Assembly (NCBI GenBank): GCA_903834145.1
Contig: CAILHY010000022.1
Location: 62,001-126,000, forward strand
Length of the DNA stretch: 64,000 nucleotides
Direction of reading: 5' to 3'
Origin: an uncultured Actinomycetes bacterium
GTDB lineage: Bacteria > Actinomycetota > Actinomycetes > Nanopelagicales > Nanopelagicaceae
Part shown: piece after piece, positions 1 through 7,985 of the stretch
Numbering within the stretch: the stretch's first letter is position 1
How the letters are laid out: every line of letters begins with the position of its first letter
Notes under the pieces: model-generated
Told to the model about the DNA's origin: nothing
The model's input: only the letters and a program-made list of their open reading frames with translations
Databases searched by the model: none
Translations under genes and position numbers: made by a program

Positions 1-412
1 GACGGCCTAGACCTGCGGCTGCGGCACGCTCTTTGACAGTGGCAACGAAATCTTCGCGATCAGATTCCTCAGATCGAAACTCGTGACGCTCTGCGATGAC
101 CTCTTCATCAGGCATCAGAGTTTTAGCCCAATGGACCGCTCCAAGACCCATGAACAAGAGAGCAAGTGCAAGCCCTAATCCAAGAAAGAGTTCATGGGCG
201 TTGGTTGTTCCCATGACAGGCAGGAATATAAATTCAGTAGTTGGAATGAAAATGTATGAGGCAATAAAAAGAATAGTTCCTACTGCACTCAGGAGAAAGA
301 GGATGGCAACTTGACGTTCTGCCTTCTTTTCGGCAACAGGGTTTGTATCTGTGGCGCGATGGACGTGATCAGGCAATCCTGGATCAGAGATCGGCTCGAT
401 TTCGTGTGACAT
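1..412 (-). CDS. qcrA: Cytochrome bc1 complex Rieske iron-sulfur subunit, N-terminal part
   Basis: Rieske subunit of the actinobacterial menaquinol:cytochrome c reductase, which passes electrons from menaquinol to the dihaem cytochrome QcrC. Only the first 137 codons lie in the window. They show a soluble N-terminus (MSHEIEPISDPGLPDHV), hydrophobic segments with short loops, then a charged stretch rich in Glu and Asp, as in the extended N-terminal part of actinobacterial QcrA. The Rieske cluster ligands would lie beyond the edge. The ATG is 3 nt after the qcrC stop, so the two are probably translated together. Identity rests on the membrane profile and the qcrC-qcrA order, without the cluster motifs. 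Confidence 0.85.
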   Translation of the reverse strand, partial: MSHEIEPISDPGLPDHVHRATDTNPVAEKKAERQVAILFLLSAVGTILFIASYIFIPTTEFIFLPVMGTTNAHELFLGLGLALALLFMGLGAVHWAKTLMPDEEVIAERHEFRSEESDREDFVATVKERAAAAGLGR

Positions 413-415
413 TAC

Positions 416-1207
416 TTATCTCGCTTTCGTTGCTAGCCAGACCGCAATGCCAATAAGCAATCCGAGTCCTAGTGTCCATATAAGTAAACCTTCTGTAACC
501 GGCCCTACGCGCCCAAGCGATGCTCCGCCATGGGCAGGTTCTGCTTGAGCAGCTTTAATCCATTTAATGATGGAAAGTTTTTCAGTAGGAGTGAGAATTT
601 TGTCGGAAAAAACCGGCATGGACTGTGGTCCCAAAACTAACGCTTCATAAATTTGGGTGGGAGTTGCCTGCATCAAAGATGGTGCAAATTTTCCTTGGCT
701 AAGCGCCCCGCCTTGTCCGGCAAAGTTATGGCACATGGCGCAGTTCGTGCGAAAGAGTTCGCCGCCTTGCGCAGTGTTTCCATCGCGCTCGTAATTGATG
801 ACATCTGCTGATGGAATAGCAGGTCCTGGGGAAAGGGATGCAACGTAGGCTGCGAGTGCTGCTACTTGATCAGGTGTGTAGGCAGGCTTCTTTCGCATTG
901 CCTGAACAGTCATGTCAGCCATCGGCATGCGCCCAGTACCAACTTGGAAGTCCACATCTGCTGCGCCTACGCCAATTAGGGATGGCGCGATCGCACCGCC
1001 TTCAGCGTTGAGCCCGTGACATGACGAGCAACCTTTAAGGAAAATCTGTCGGCCTTCATCAACTGCTGCAGATCGAGCAAGTGTTGTTGCACTTTGACGA
1101 GTTGTTGCATTAGCGACCGAGAAAGTTGTTCCGATCATAAAGAGTGCAAAGACCATAAGCACTGGCCCTGCAAAGCGGTGACGTCTGTAACGCGAGAGGC
1201 GCTTCAC
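416..1207 (-). CDS. qcrC: Dihaem cytochrome c subunit of the bc1 complex
   Basis: Membrane-anchored dihaem cytochrome c that links the bc1 complex directly to the aa3 oxidase in Actinobacteria, replacing soluble cytochrome c. It has 263 residues: an N-terminal hydrophobic anchor (about 14-34), haem site 1 CSSCH at 60-64, haem site 2 CAMCH at 157-161, a possible axial Met in GRMPM near 94-98, another in GPQSMPVF, and a C-terminal membrane helix (about 240-260). The start is GTG, with a purine-rich GGAAGGA about 12 nt upstream. It lies between ctaE and qcrA on the same strand, the usual actinobacterial order ctaE-qcrC-qcrA-qcrB. Confidence 0.96.
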   Translation of the reverse strand: MKRLSRYRRHRFAGPVLMVFALFMIGTTFSVANATTRQSATTLARSAAVDEGRQIFLKGCSSCHGLNAEGGAIAPSLIGVGAADVDFQVGTGRMPMADMTVQAMRKKPAYTPDQVAALAAYVASLSPGPAIPSADVINYERDGNTAQGGELFRTNCAMCHNFAGQGGALSQGKFAPSLMQATPTQIYEALVLGPQSMPVFSDKILTPTEKLSIIKWIKAAQAEPAHGGASLGRVGPVTEGLLIWTLGLGLLIGIAVWLATKAR

Positions 1208-1228
1208 TGTGTTGTTAGTTCCTTCCGA

Positions 1229-1855
1229 TTACTTAATAAGGTAAATAGCTGAAAAGAGCGCGATCCATACAACATCAACAAAGTGCCAGTAGTACGAAAC
1301 AACAATCGCAGTCGTCGCTTGTTTGTGGGAGAAACCGCCTGCTTTACTGACGCGAACCATCACAAGTAAGAATGCAACAAGTCCGCCCGTTACGTGCAAA
1401 CCATGGAAACCTGTCGCAAAATAAAAGACAGAACCGTAGGCCCGCGATGAGAGACTCAAACCTTCTTGAACTAAATTCGCATACTCATAAATCTGACCTC
1501 CCACGAAGAAGGAACCCATCAAGAATGTCAGTGCAAACCATTCGCGCATTCCCCACTTTGAGAATTTCCAGAGAGCAGCAGTGCGGCGAGGTTGTAAACG
1601 CTCTGCCGCAAAAACTCCGAACTGACAGGTAACGGATGAGAGCACGAGAACCGTTGTATTCACTGCGGCGAAAGGAACGTTAAGAATTTTCGTCGAGGCA
1701 AGCCACACTGCTGGGCCTTGTACTGCACGCGTGGTGAAGTACATGGCGAAGAGGGCTGCAAAGAACATGAGTTCACTGGAGAGCCAGACGATTGTGCCTA
1801 CGGCAACAATGTTGGGTCTATTGATCTTGGGCGTGGTGAGGCTGGCGCTAGGCAT
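1229..1855 (-). CDS. ctaE: Cytochrome c oxidase subunit III
   Basis: Subunit III of the aa3-type cytochrome c oxidase. With the start at 1855 it has 208 residues, close to mycobacterial CtaE, and begins [15 protein letters not shown]. Family landmarks are [43 protein letters not shown] and the closing [14 protein letters not shown]. Five membrane helices are expected. The frame stays open to 2038 and an ATG at 1894 would add 13 residues, but homologues begin just before the NRPN segment. An insertion of roughly 15 residues ([15 protein letters not shown]) precedes the third helix relative to the M. tuberculosis protein as I remember it. It is followed by qcrC. Confidence 0.95.
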   Translation of the reverse strand: MPSASLTTPKINRPNIVAVGTIVWLSSELMFFAALFAMYFTTRAVQGPAVWLASTKILNVPFAAVNTTVLVLSSVTCQFGVFAAERLQPRRTAALWKFSKWGMREWFALTFLMGSFFVGGQIYEYANLVQEGLSLSSRAYGSVFYFATGFHGLHVTGGLVAFLLVMVRVSKAGGFSHKQATTAIVVSYYWHFVDVVWIALFSAIYLIK

Positions 1856-1979
1856 GGGGTGATTATTCCTGTATTTGGGAGAGTTTCGCGCCATATGAGG
1901 CCTCTGGCAGAAGAATTTACCGCCAACCTTGGGGTGAAAAGAGTCACGACAATTCTGGGCGAGTGGGCTTGTGGCGGGG

Positions 1980-2008
1980 TGACGGGATTGGCCGGCGTTG
2001 ATTACACT
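1980..2008 (+). promoter_or_regulatory. Candidate promoter for the receiver-like gene
   Basis: A TACACT -10 box at 2003-2008 ends 7 nt before the ATG at 2016, and TGACGG at 1980-1985 is a loose -35. A transcript starting at the usual distance would begin at or next to the A of the start codon, so the message would be leaderless. No Shine-Dalgarno sequence is present. Confidence 0.5.
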
Positions 2009-2015
2009 TGCCGAC

Positions 2016-2447
2016 ATGTCCAATCTTCGCCCTACCATCGTGATTTATTCGGACGATTCCAGCGTTCGCCAGACTCTTATTGCTGCCCTGGGCGCACGAG
2101 TGGCAGCGGACCTTCCAGAGCACGAGATTAAGGAATTTGCCACCGGCAAAGCACTTCGCATGTTCTTGGATAAGAAGGGAACTGCCGATCTCTTCATCGT
2201 TGATGGAGAGGCGACCCCCGAGGGCGGAATGGGGATCTCGCGCCAGCTCAAAGACGAGGTATTCCAATGCCCACCCGTACTCCTGGTTACTGCCCGGCCA
2301 GATGATGCTTGGCTTGCCGCTTGGTCTCGTGCGGACGCCGTGATTGTTCATCCCATCGATCCATTCACAGTCGCTGATCGTGTTGCAACTCTTTTACGGC
2401 AACACATCCTTGCCACATCCTTGCTAGTGCGCACTAGTACTCACTAG
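2016..2447 (+). CDS. Atypical response-regulator receiver-like protein next to trpD
   Basis: Single-domain protein of 143 residues with the receiver fold pattern and no output domain. The acidic pair is Asp13-Asp14 (IVIYSDD), a phosphoacceptor Asp sits in LFIVDGEA, and the switch Thr in LLVTARPDD. The conserved Lys of the VKP motif is replaced by His (VIVHPIDPF), so phosphorylation chemistry may be altered or lost. No partner kinase is visible. Start chosen at the ATG at 2016 rather than the TTG at 1998, because the receiver strand begins right after it and a -10 box sits 7 nt before it. Similar proteins occur between ctaE and trpD in other Actinobacteria (recalled, unchecked). Its role is unknown. 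Confidence 0.8.
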   Translation: MSNLRPTIVIYSDDSSVRQTLIAALGARVAADLPEHEIKEFATGKALRMFLDKKGTADLFIVDGEATPEGGMGISRQLKDEVFQCPPVLLVTARPDDAWLAAWSRADAVIVHPIDPFTVADRVATLLRQHILATSLLVRTSTH

Positions 2448-2448
2448 C
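2423..2448. promoter_or_regulatory. Palindrome upstream of trpD
   Basis: CTAGTGCGCACTAG at 2424-2437 is a perfect 14-bp palindrome. A third half-site, CACTAG at 2442-2447, also pairs with the first (GCTAGTG at 2423-2429 with CACTAGC at 2442-2448). It covers the last codons of the receiver-like gene and ends 26 nt before trpD. It could be an operator or an RNA hairpin affecting trpD. Function is inferred from position only. Confidence 0.4.
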
Positions 2449-2474
2449 GCTCAAGAAATTATTCACGACACCCA

Positions 2475-3536
2475 ATGAGTGTGCTCGATCATTCATGGTC
2501 GCAGAATCTGTCGATCCTTGGAAATTTGCAAGATCTCACCCGAGACCAAGCCCAATGGGCAATGCGCGAGATCCTCGGCGGCACGGCAAGTAATGAAGAA
2601 ATCAAAACATTTCTACTCGCCTTAAAGGCCAAGGGCGAATCTGCCGACGAGGTTGGAGCGCTCATCGATGAGATGTATCGCCATTCTGCTCCCATCTCTA
2701 TTGCCCATCGAGCTGTTGACACGGTGGGAACGGGGGGCGATGGCGCACACACGATAAACATTTCTACAACCTCAGCAATCGTGGCCGCGGCGGCAGGAGC
2801 CAAGGTAATGAAGCATGGCAATCGCGCCGCCTCTTCAAAATCTGGATCGGCCGATTTGCTCGAAGCACTCGGCGTTACCATCACCCTAGATGGGGCTGGT
2901 GTGGCACGAACATTCGAGGAAATCGGAATTGGATTTTGCTTCGCTCCTGTGTTCCACCCGGCCATGCGATTTGCCGCATCTTCAAGAAAAGAACTTGGAG
3001 TCCCAACTGTTTTTAATATTTTAGGACCACTTGCTAATCCTGCTCGCCCACAAGCTGCGGCAATTGGTGTAGCAAATCCCGCGATGCATTTATTAATGGC
3101 AGAAGTTCTCTCAGAACGAGGCGTAGATGGTTTTGTTTTTAGGGGAGATGACGGTCTTGATGAAATTACTCTGGCGACGACAACGTCAGTTTTAACCATC
3201 GGTCATGATGAGATTCGATCCGACAGAATTGACCCAGCAGATTATGGAATTTCTTATGCCCCTATCAGCGCTCTTGTCGGAGGAGATGCCTCCGAAAATG
3301 CTCAAGTGACGTTGGCAATTTTTGCTGGCGAACACGGAGCGCCACGGGATGCTGTTTTGCTCAACGCTGGCGCGGCTATCGCGGCCTACCTAGGCGACAT
3401 GGAAAAGTCAGTTGCAGAGCGATTAACCTTAGGCGTTTCTGCTGCAAAAGAAGCTATTGATACCGGGCGTGCATCTGCTCTGCTACAACAATGGGCGCAG
3501 TTGACCCAAAGATTGGCAGCGCCCACTGCCCTTTAA
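2475..3536 (+). CDS. trpD: Anthranilate phosphoribosyltransferase
   Basis: Transfers the phosphoribosyl group of PRPP to anthranilate, the second step of tryptophan synthesis, in the cytosol. It has 353 residues, normal for the family. The glycine-rich PRPP loop GTGGDG is at 85-90, followed by NIST; KHGNRAASSKSGSADLLEALG and the anthranilate-side region FAPVFHPAMR are also present. It stands apart from other trp genes, as is common in Actinobacteria. There is no clear Shine-Dalgarno sequence. Its last 83 bases overlap the end of the convergent exonuclease gene. Confidence 0.97.
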   Translation: MSVLDHSWSQNLSILGNLQDLTRDQAQWAMREILGGTASNEEIKTFLLALKAKGESADEVGALIDEMYRHSAPISIAHRAVDTVGTGGDGAHTINISTTSAIVAAAAGAKVMKHGNRAASSKSGSADLLEALGVTITLDGAGVARTFEEIGIGFCFAPVFHPAMRFAASSRKELGVPTVFNILGPLANPARPQAAAIGVANPAMHLLMAEVLSERGVDGFVFRGDDGLDEITLATTTSVLTIGHDEIRSDRIDPADYGISYAPISALVGGDASENAQVTLAIFAGEHGAPRDAVLLNAGAAIAAYLGDMEKSVAERLTLGVSAAKEAIDTGRASALLQQWAQLTQRLAAPTAL

Positions 3537-5052
3537 TGGAAACGATTCGAACGCCTTCTGAATCTATAAATGTGAGTAGTTTCTCTACCTCTTCGTGACT
3601 TGATGCAGGCAATATGGATCCATCATCTATGACCACTTCCGAAGTTAAAACCAAAGATTCAATTGTGTGCTGGACATCAATGCCTGGCATAGAAATGGCG
3701 CTACCTGCCAAACGACCATATCGAATGCAGGCAAATTCCCATTGGCCTTCTCCGTGAGCAGGTTTAGCAACGATGATCTCTGGCAGGCAAGTTAAAGCAC
3801 GGATGTGATGACCACGTGAGACGCCACGAGTGAGTGCAGAAATTTGGTTACGCACGGATACAGCCTCTTCAAAAAGTTCCTGATCGCTCAAGCTATTCAT
3901 TTTCATTGTTAAACTTTGCGTTATATCTCGCAGGTCACTCGGTGAAAAACTAGAAACATCCAGAAAGTGATGGTGGATTGCATTCATCGCTGATTGAGCT
4001 TCATCTCGACCAGCAAAAGGGCCACACCAAATTTCATGCTCGGCAATCGATTTGTTTCCTTGAACTACGTAGAAGCGCACCATTGGTTTTTGACGTAGTT
4101 TGAGCCACAAGGCTTTCTCTTGAAATCTGGAACGCTTGTTGTAATGAGGTTTGTGTTCATTGATCATTCGCAATTCTCTAACTTGGGCTTCAAGGATTGT
4201 TGCGCAAACAACTGTGTCCACGTGATCAGTGAGCGCAATCATTTCGTGAATGCGCTTGCGAGTTTCTGCGGCAGTGAAATACGAACGGACTCTAGTCTTG
4301 AGATTTCGAGAAGTACCAACGTACAGAGGCTCGTTTTTAGCTCCTCGAAATATATAGACGCCAGGAGCCTGCGGGATACTCGAAGCAAGATATTTCTTAT
4401 CACGTTGCGCATTGGTAATCCGAGTACTAAAACTTTTGAGCTCCTCGAGCGTCGTCACCCCAAAGGAACCTAGGCGATCAAAGATTCCATGGAGAACATC
4501 AACGGTTGCTCGCGCATCATCCAAAGCTCGGTGAGTTGGGGATGTTTGAGCATCGAAGAAAACGGCTAGCGTTCCAAGTTTGCAATTAGGTACTTCGTCC
4601 TTGGTTAAGACTTGACGCGCTAATCGTGCGGTGTCCACGACGGGAAAATTAGGCCATTCGTATTGGTTGTTCTTGGCCGCTCCTTTGAGAAATCCCAAAT
4701 CAAATGGGGCATTGTGAGCGACGATCACCGTTTCGGCGGGAGATCCAAGGAATTCAAGAAGGGCTGGGAAAGTTTCCTGGATGGAAGGGGCCTTAATCAC
4801 CATCGCATTCGTGATTCCCGTCAATACGGTGATGAATGCGGGGATATTTTCCCCGGGATTGATCAGCGTTTGAAATTCTCCAATGATCTCGCCACCGCGC
4901 ACTTTCACAGCGCCAATCTCGGTAATCCCAGCCATTGCGGGAGAACCACCTGAGGTTTCTAAGTCGATCACTACGAAAGTGGTCTGAGCAAGGTTCCTAC
5001 CGAGATCATCAAAAGTCCCCTGCCAAGGTTGATCTTTCTGGCCGGGAATCAT
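3454..5052 (-). CDS. DEDDh exonuclease with GIY-YIG (UvrC-like) domain
   Basis: Two-domain nuclease of 532 residues, an architecture frequent in Actinobacteria. Residues about 25-195 form a DnaQ-type 3'-5' exonuclease: Asp30 and Glu32 in VVIDLETSG, Asp118 in HNAPFDLGFL, and His174/Asp179 in HRALDDA, so all DEDDh residues are present. A GIY-YIG domain follows (about 226-300; APGVYIF, EPLYVGTSRNLKTRV), then a UvrC-like region. A repair or proofreading role is likely, but the biological substrate is not known to me. TATCGT at 5060-5065 (minus) is 7 nt before the ATG, suggesting a leaderless message. The 3' end overlaps trpD by 83 bases. Confidence 0.9.
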   Translation of the reverse strand: MIPGQKDQPWQGTFDDLGRNLAQTTFVVIDLETSGGSPAMAGITEIGAVKVRGGEIIGEFQTLINPGENIPAFITVLTGITNAMVIKAPSIQETFPALLEFLGSPAETVIVAHNAPFDLGFLKGAAKNNQYEWPNFPVVDTARLARQVLTKDEVPNCKLGTLAVFFDAQTSPTHRALDDARATVDVLHGIFDRLGSFGVTTLEELKSFSTRITNAQRDKKYLASSIPQAPGVYIFRGAKNEPLYVGTSRNLKTRVRSYFTAAETRKRIHEMIALTDHVDTVVCATILEAQVRELRMINEHKPHYNKRSRFQEKALWLKLRQKPMVRFYVVQGNKSIAEHEIWCGPFAGRDEAQSAMNAIHHHFLDVSSFSPSDLRDITQSLTMKMNSLSDQELFEEAVSVRNQISALTRGVSRGHHIRALTCLPEIIVAKPAHGEGQWEFACIRYGRLAGSAISMPGIDVQHTIESLVLTSEVVIDDGSILPASSHEEVEKLLTFIDSEGVRIVSIKGQWALPIFGSTAPIVVAEQMHARYQ

Positions 5053-5059
5053 GCCCTCA

Positions 5060-5065
5060 ACGATA
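5060..5065 (-). promoter_or_regulatory. Candidate -10 box of the exonuclease gene
   Basis: On the minus strand this reads TATCGT and ends 7 nt before the ATG at 5052, consistent with leaderless transcription. No good -35 is visible. Confidence 0.4.
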
Positions 5066-5070
5066 AGTCA

Positions 5071-5099
5071 TTGATGTGACAAAAGACCTGGTCTACGCT
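5071..5099 (+). promoter_or_regulatory. Promoter of the alpha/beta hydrolase gene
   Basis: TTGATG (-35) at 5071-5076, a 17-nt spacer and TACGCT (-10) at 5094-5099, then 7 nt to the ATG at 5107. The geometry is that of a sigma-A type promoter driving a leaderless message. Confidence 0.55.
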
Positions 5100-5106
5100 G
5101 ATAGGC

Positions 5107-5883
5107 ATGGCTACCGAGGGCGCACCAGCAGGAATACTTGAGGATTTCGCAGTTCGTGGAAGTGGAAGTCATGAACGAATCGGAATTCTCCTTGTACATG
5201 GTTTCACCGGATCGCCATCATCTATGCGCCCATGGGCCGAATTCTTTGCAGCGCGCGGATATAGCGTTCGCGTTCCTCGCTTGCCGGGCCATGGCACCGT
5301 TTGGCCGGATCTCAACAAAGTTCAATGGCAAGAATGGCCAGCGCGCGTTGAAGAAGAATTAGACGAATTACTGAAGTCCTGCGATCACGTATTTATTTTC
5401 GGTTTATCTATGGGCGGTGGAACAACTCTTTATGTTGCTGCGAGACATAGTGATCATGTTTCAGGAATTGTCTTGGTAAATCCAATGATCCACATGCCAG
5501 GAGGGCAACCTAAACTTCTCCCATTGATTTCAAAGTTCCGGTCCCATTTGCCATCAGTGGGCAATGACATTAAACGTCCTAATGTTTCTGAATACGGATA
5601 TGACGCGCTACCGCTGAAAGGCTTGGTGCAGTTGGCGAAGATGCTAAAAATAACTCGCTCGACTCTTGGATTAGTTAGAACACCCATGATGCTCTTTCAT
5701 AGCACTGAAGATCATGTACTTCCTGTCTCCAATACCGAGATTATTATGAGCGAAGTTGGCTCCGAAGAAAAGCAGCGCATCGAATTAGTGAACAGTTATC
5801 ACGTTGCGACTTTAGATTATGACTCAGACATTATTTTCGAAAACTCTTTGATCTTCGTTCAGGAGCGTTCTAAAACTCTCTGA
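5107..5883 (+). CDS. Alpha/beta hydrolase, carboxylesterase or monoacylglycerol lipase type
   Basis: Cytosolic serine hydrolase of 258 residues. The oxyanion-hole region is LVHGFTGSP (30-37), the nucleophile Ser101 sits in GLSMGG, the acid is probably the Asp of STEDHVLP, and the His is in NSYHVATLDYD. The form resembles bacterial carboxylesterases and monoacylglycerol lipases acting on short acyl esters; the true substrate cannot be read from the sequence. The start is supported by the promoter 7 nt upstream and the absence of a Shine-Dalgarno sequence. Its 3' end overlaps the convergent EamA gene by 25 bases. Confidence 0.88.
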   Translation: MATEGAPAGILEDFAVRGSGSHERIGILLVHGFTGSPSSMRPWAEFFAARGYSVRVPRLPGHGTVWPDLNKVQWQEWPARVEEELDELLKSCDHVFIFGLSMGGGTTLYVAARHSDHVSGIVLVNPMIHMPGGQPKLLPLISKFRSHLPSVGNDIKRPNVSEYGYDALPLKGLVQLAKMLKITRSTLGLVRTPMMLFHSTEDHVLPVSNTEIIMSEVGSEEKQRIELVNSYHVATLDYDSDIIFENSLIFVQERSKTL

Positions 5884-6761
5884 CGTGTCGAGAGCGCCCA
5901 AAGAACCGAAGCTACGACTCCAAGTGCAATAAGTACCATTACGGCGGTAACTTTTTCATGCAGGATGAGCGCCGCCCATCCAAGTGTCATGATCGCTTGC
6001 AATTGTTGTACCTGAGAACCATGGGTTGTGCCCGCATCACGAAGTCCGCGAAACCATGCAAAGAATCCGATGTACATTGAGAAAACACCGATCATCGTCA
6101 TGCCCGCAACACCGTGAAAGGTGAGTGGATGAGCATTGTGCGTGTGTAGCCAGATGAATACTGATGCGGGAATGCATACAGGAAGAGCAAAGATCACTAC
6201 CCAGGAAATTACCTGCCAACCGGGCATTGCTTTTGAAAGCTCGGCACCTTCGACGTAGCAGTATGCAGAGGCGATTACCGCGATCACTGTGAATAGATCT
6301 GCTTGAAGATCGCGCCCTGTTCCGCCCCCACGCGAAATAGCAAAGAGTATGAGCAAAATGGTTCCACATGATGACGCAAACCAAAACTGAAGAGAGACCG
6401 CAGTATCGTTTTTCATTACTGAGAAGATGGCGGTGACCAACGGCATGATTGCCGCGATCACTGCTACGTGTGCGGATGTTGTTCGCGCCAGGGCAAGAGC
6501 AATGAATACTGGCCAAATGATTCCGGTACCCAAAGTTACATAGATAATGGATCTGAAATATTGACGGGGGATTCGGGGTACCCGAAAAAGAATGAGAAAA
6601 GGAATCGCGATTGCGCTAGCAATCACGGGCCTAAAAGTTGCAGTGAAAAATGGATCAAAGCTCTCCAGCGCCCATTTGGTCATCGGAAGAGATAATGAGA
6701 AGAAAAACACCCCAAGAAATGCGAAAGCCAAACCAGATGTTTCTAGTCTGGTAAGGCGCAT
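5859..6761 (-). CDS. EamA/DMT-superfamily transporter
   Basis: Integral membrane protein of 300 residues with ten predicted hydrophobic helices in two EamA repeats (about 10-140 and 150-290). Segments such as FAFLGVFFFSLSLPMTKWAL, ARTTSAHVAVIAAIMPLVTAI and LQAIMTLGWAALILHEKVTAV are typical of drug/metabolite exporters. The C-terminal STRQRVLERS is cytosolic. Substrate is unknown; amino acids, metabolites or drugs are all possible. It is convergent with the hydrolase (25-base overlap) and divergent from the VOC protein. Confidence 0.88.
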   Translation of the reverse strand: MRLTRLETSGLAFAFLGVFFFSLSLPMTKWALESFDPFFTATFRPVIASAIAIPFLILFRVPRIPRQYFRSIIYVTLGTGIIWPVFIALALARTTSAHVAVIAAIMPLVTAIFSVMKNDTAVSLQFWFASSCGTILLILFAISRGGGTGRDLQADLFTVIAVIASAYCYVEGAELSKAMPGWQVISWVVIFALPVCIPASVFIWLHTHNAHPLTFHGVAGMTMIGVFSMYIGFFAWFRGLRDAGTTHGSQVQQLQAIMTLGWAALILHEKVTAVMVLIALGVVASVLWALSTRQRVLERS

Positions 6762-6819
6762 TACGGAAGTGTGTCACATGAGTTGCGTGTTTGTGACTGA
6801 GATACCAAACTTAGTTCTT

Positions 6820-7272
6820 ATGAATCAACCATCCACTTTGAAGACTTTCCTCTGGTTTAACAACAATTTGGAAGAGGCTTTAGGTTTCTACAAGGCAACC
6901 TTCCACGACGTAGTTGTTCATTCATCAGGTCGCCCCGAGGCCGATGGCAAGTTAATGACTGCTGAATTCTCGATTTTCGGTCAGGAATTCATTGGAATGG
7001 GTTGGCCCGGAGGTCCCGAATTCAATTCTGCAATCTCCTTGATGGTCCTTTGCGATGGACAAGATGAAACAGATCGCCTCTGGGAGGCAATCACCAAGGA
7101 AGGCGCCGAAGGCCAATGTGGCTGGTGTACCGACCAATTCGGTTTGTCGTGGCAAATCATTCCTAAGCAGATGGGGGAGCACACGGGAAATGCGGATCCG
7201 GAGAAATCTGCATACGCCTGGCAAGCAATGCGTGGCATGAAGAAAATAGTGATTGCCGACCTCTACCCTTAA
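6820..7272 (+). CDS. PhnB-like VOC (glyoxalase-fold) protein
   Basis: Protein of 150 residues of the VOC superfamily, the PhnB or 3-demethylubiquinone methyltransferase-like branch: TFLWFNNNLEEALGFY at the N-terminus, EFSIFGQEFIGMGWPGGPEF in the middle, and GWCTDQFGLSWQIIP near the end. Two beta-alpha-beta-beta-beta modules are expected. No enzymatic function can be assigned, and these proteins are often mislabelled as methyltransferases. Start at the ATG at 6820, since homologues begin a few residues before the first strand and the longer frame runs into the divergent gene. The aquaporin gene follows 31 nt later. Confidence 0.8.
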   Translation: MNQPSTLKTFLWFNNNLEEALGFYKATFHDVVVHSSGRPEADGKLMTAEFSIFGQEFIGMGWPGGPEFNSAISLMVLCDGQDETDRLWEAITKEGAEGQCGWCTDQFGLSWQIIPKQMGEHTGNADPEKSAYAWQAMRGMKKIVIADLYP

Positions 7273-7303
7273 GCAAAACATTAGTTCCTAAGGAGAGATG
7301 GTT

Positions 7304-7963
7304 ATGACGAGGAAACTTGCGGCTGAATTTATCGGAACATTCACCTTGATCTTTATCGGTGCTGGTTCAATTATGAACGGTAAAGCAGATCTATTGGGAG
7401 TCGCGCTAGCTCATGGACTTGCCATCGCAATCATGGTCAGCGCTTTCGCTGCAATTTCAGGGGCTCATTTCAATCCTGCGGTTTCCCTGGGCATGCTAGT
7501 CACGCGCCGTATTGATGGAAAGACTTTCCTTTCTTATGTAGTTGCTCAGCTTGCAGGTGCAAGCGTTGCAGCCCTGATTCTTCGTTACATCTTTGGTTGG
7601 AGTACCGATGCGGGTAAATCTCTGGGAAGCGCTGCCGTAGCAGCGGGATTGAGTCCAACGAAAGCAATGATCGCTGAAGCCATCGGAACACTTCTGTTAG
7701 TTGCAGTGATTTTTGGTGTTGCAGTGGATAAGCGCGGTACATTCAACGCCGTCGCGGGTTTCCCAATTGGTTTAATGATTTCACTGGACATACTTTTGAT
7801 GGGACCGCTTACGGGAGCAACTGTTAATCCTGCTCGATGGTTTGGACCGGCTTTGGTTTCTGGTTCATGGGCCAATAGTTGGGTTTGGATCGTTGGTCCG
7901 CTACTTGGTGGTGCGGTCGCTGCACTTTCTTACGACAAAATATTCGCACCAGAGAAGCAATAG
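7304..7963 (+). CDS. Aquaporin-type MIP channel
   Basis: Water or small-solute channel of the major intrinsic protein family, 219 residues and six membrane helices. Both half-helix motifs are intact: FNPAVS in loop B and VNPARWFGPALVSG in loop E. The residue after the second NPAR is Trp, and glycerol-channel hallmarks (Asp in NPARD) are absent, so a water or other neutral-solute pore is more likely than a glycerol facilitator. An ATG at 7298 is also in frame, but AGGAG at 7291-7295 is 2 nt from it and 8 nt from 7304, so 7304 is preferred. Convergent with marC. Confidence 0.92.
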   Translation: MTRKLAAEFIGTFTLIFIGAGSIMNGKADLLGVALAHGLAIAIMVSAFAAISGAHFNPAVSLGMLVTRRIDGKTFLSYVVAQLAGASVAALILRYIFGWSTDAGKSLGSAAVAAGLSPTKAMIAEAIGTLLLVAVIFGVAVDKRGTFNAVAGFPIGLMISLDILLMGPLTGATVNPARWFGPALVSGSWANSWVWIVGPLLGGAVAALSYDKIFAPEKQ

Positions 7964-7985
7964 ATTTCTTTGAATAGTTGTAATT

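Noticed and set aside
96-314. Small plus-strand frame at the left edge
   Set aside because: Opposite the conserved qcrA start; no support.
2489-3199. Long open frame antisense to trpD (236 codons)
   Set aside because: It lies entirely opposite a well-conserved gene, has no recognisable motif or ribosome-binding site, and its composition mirrors trpD codons.
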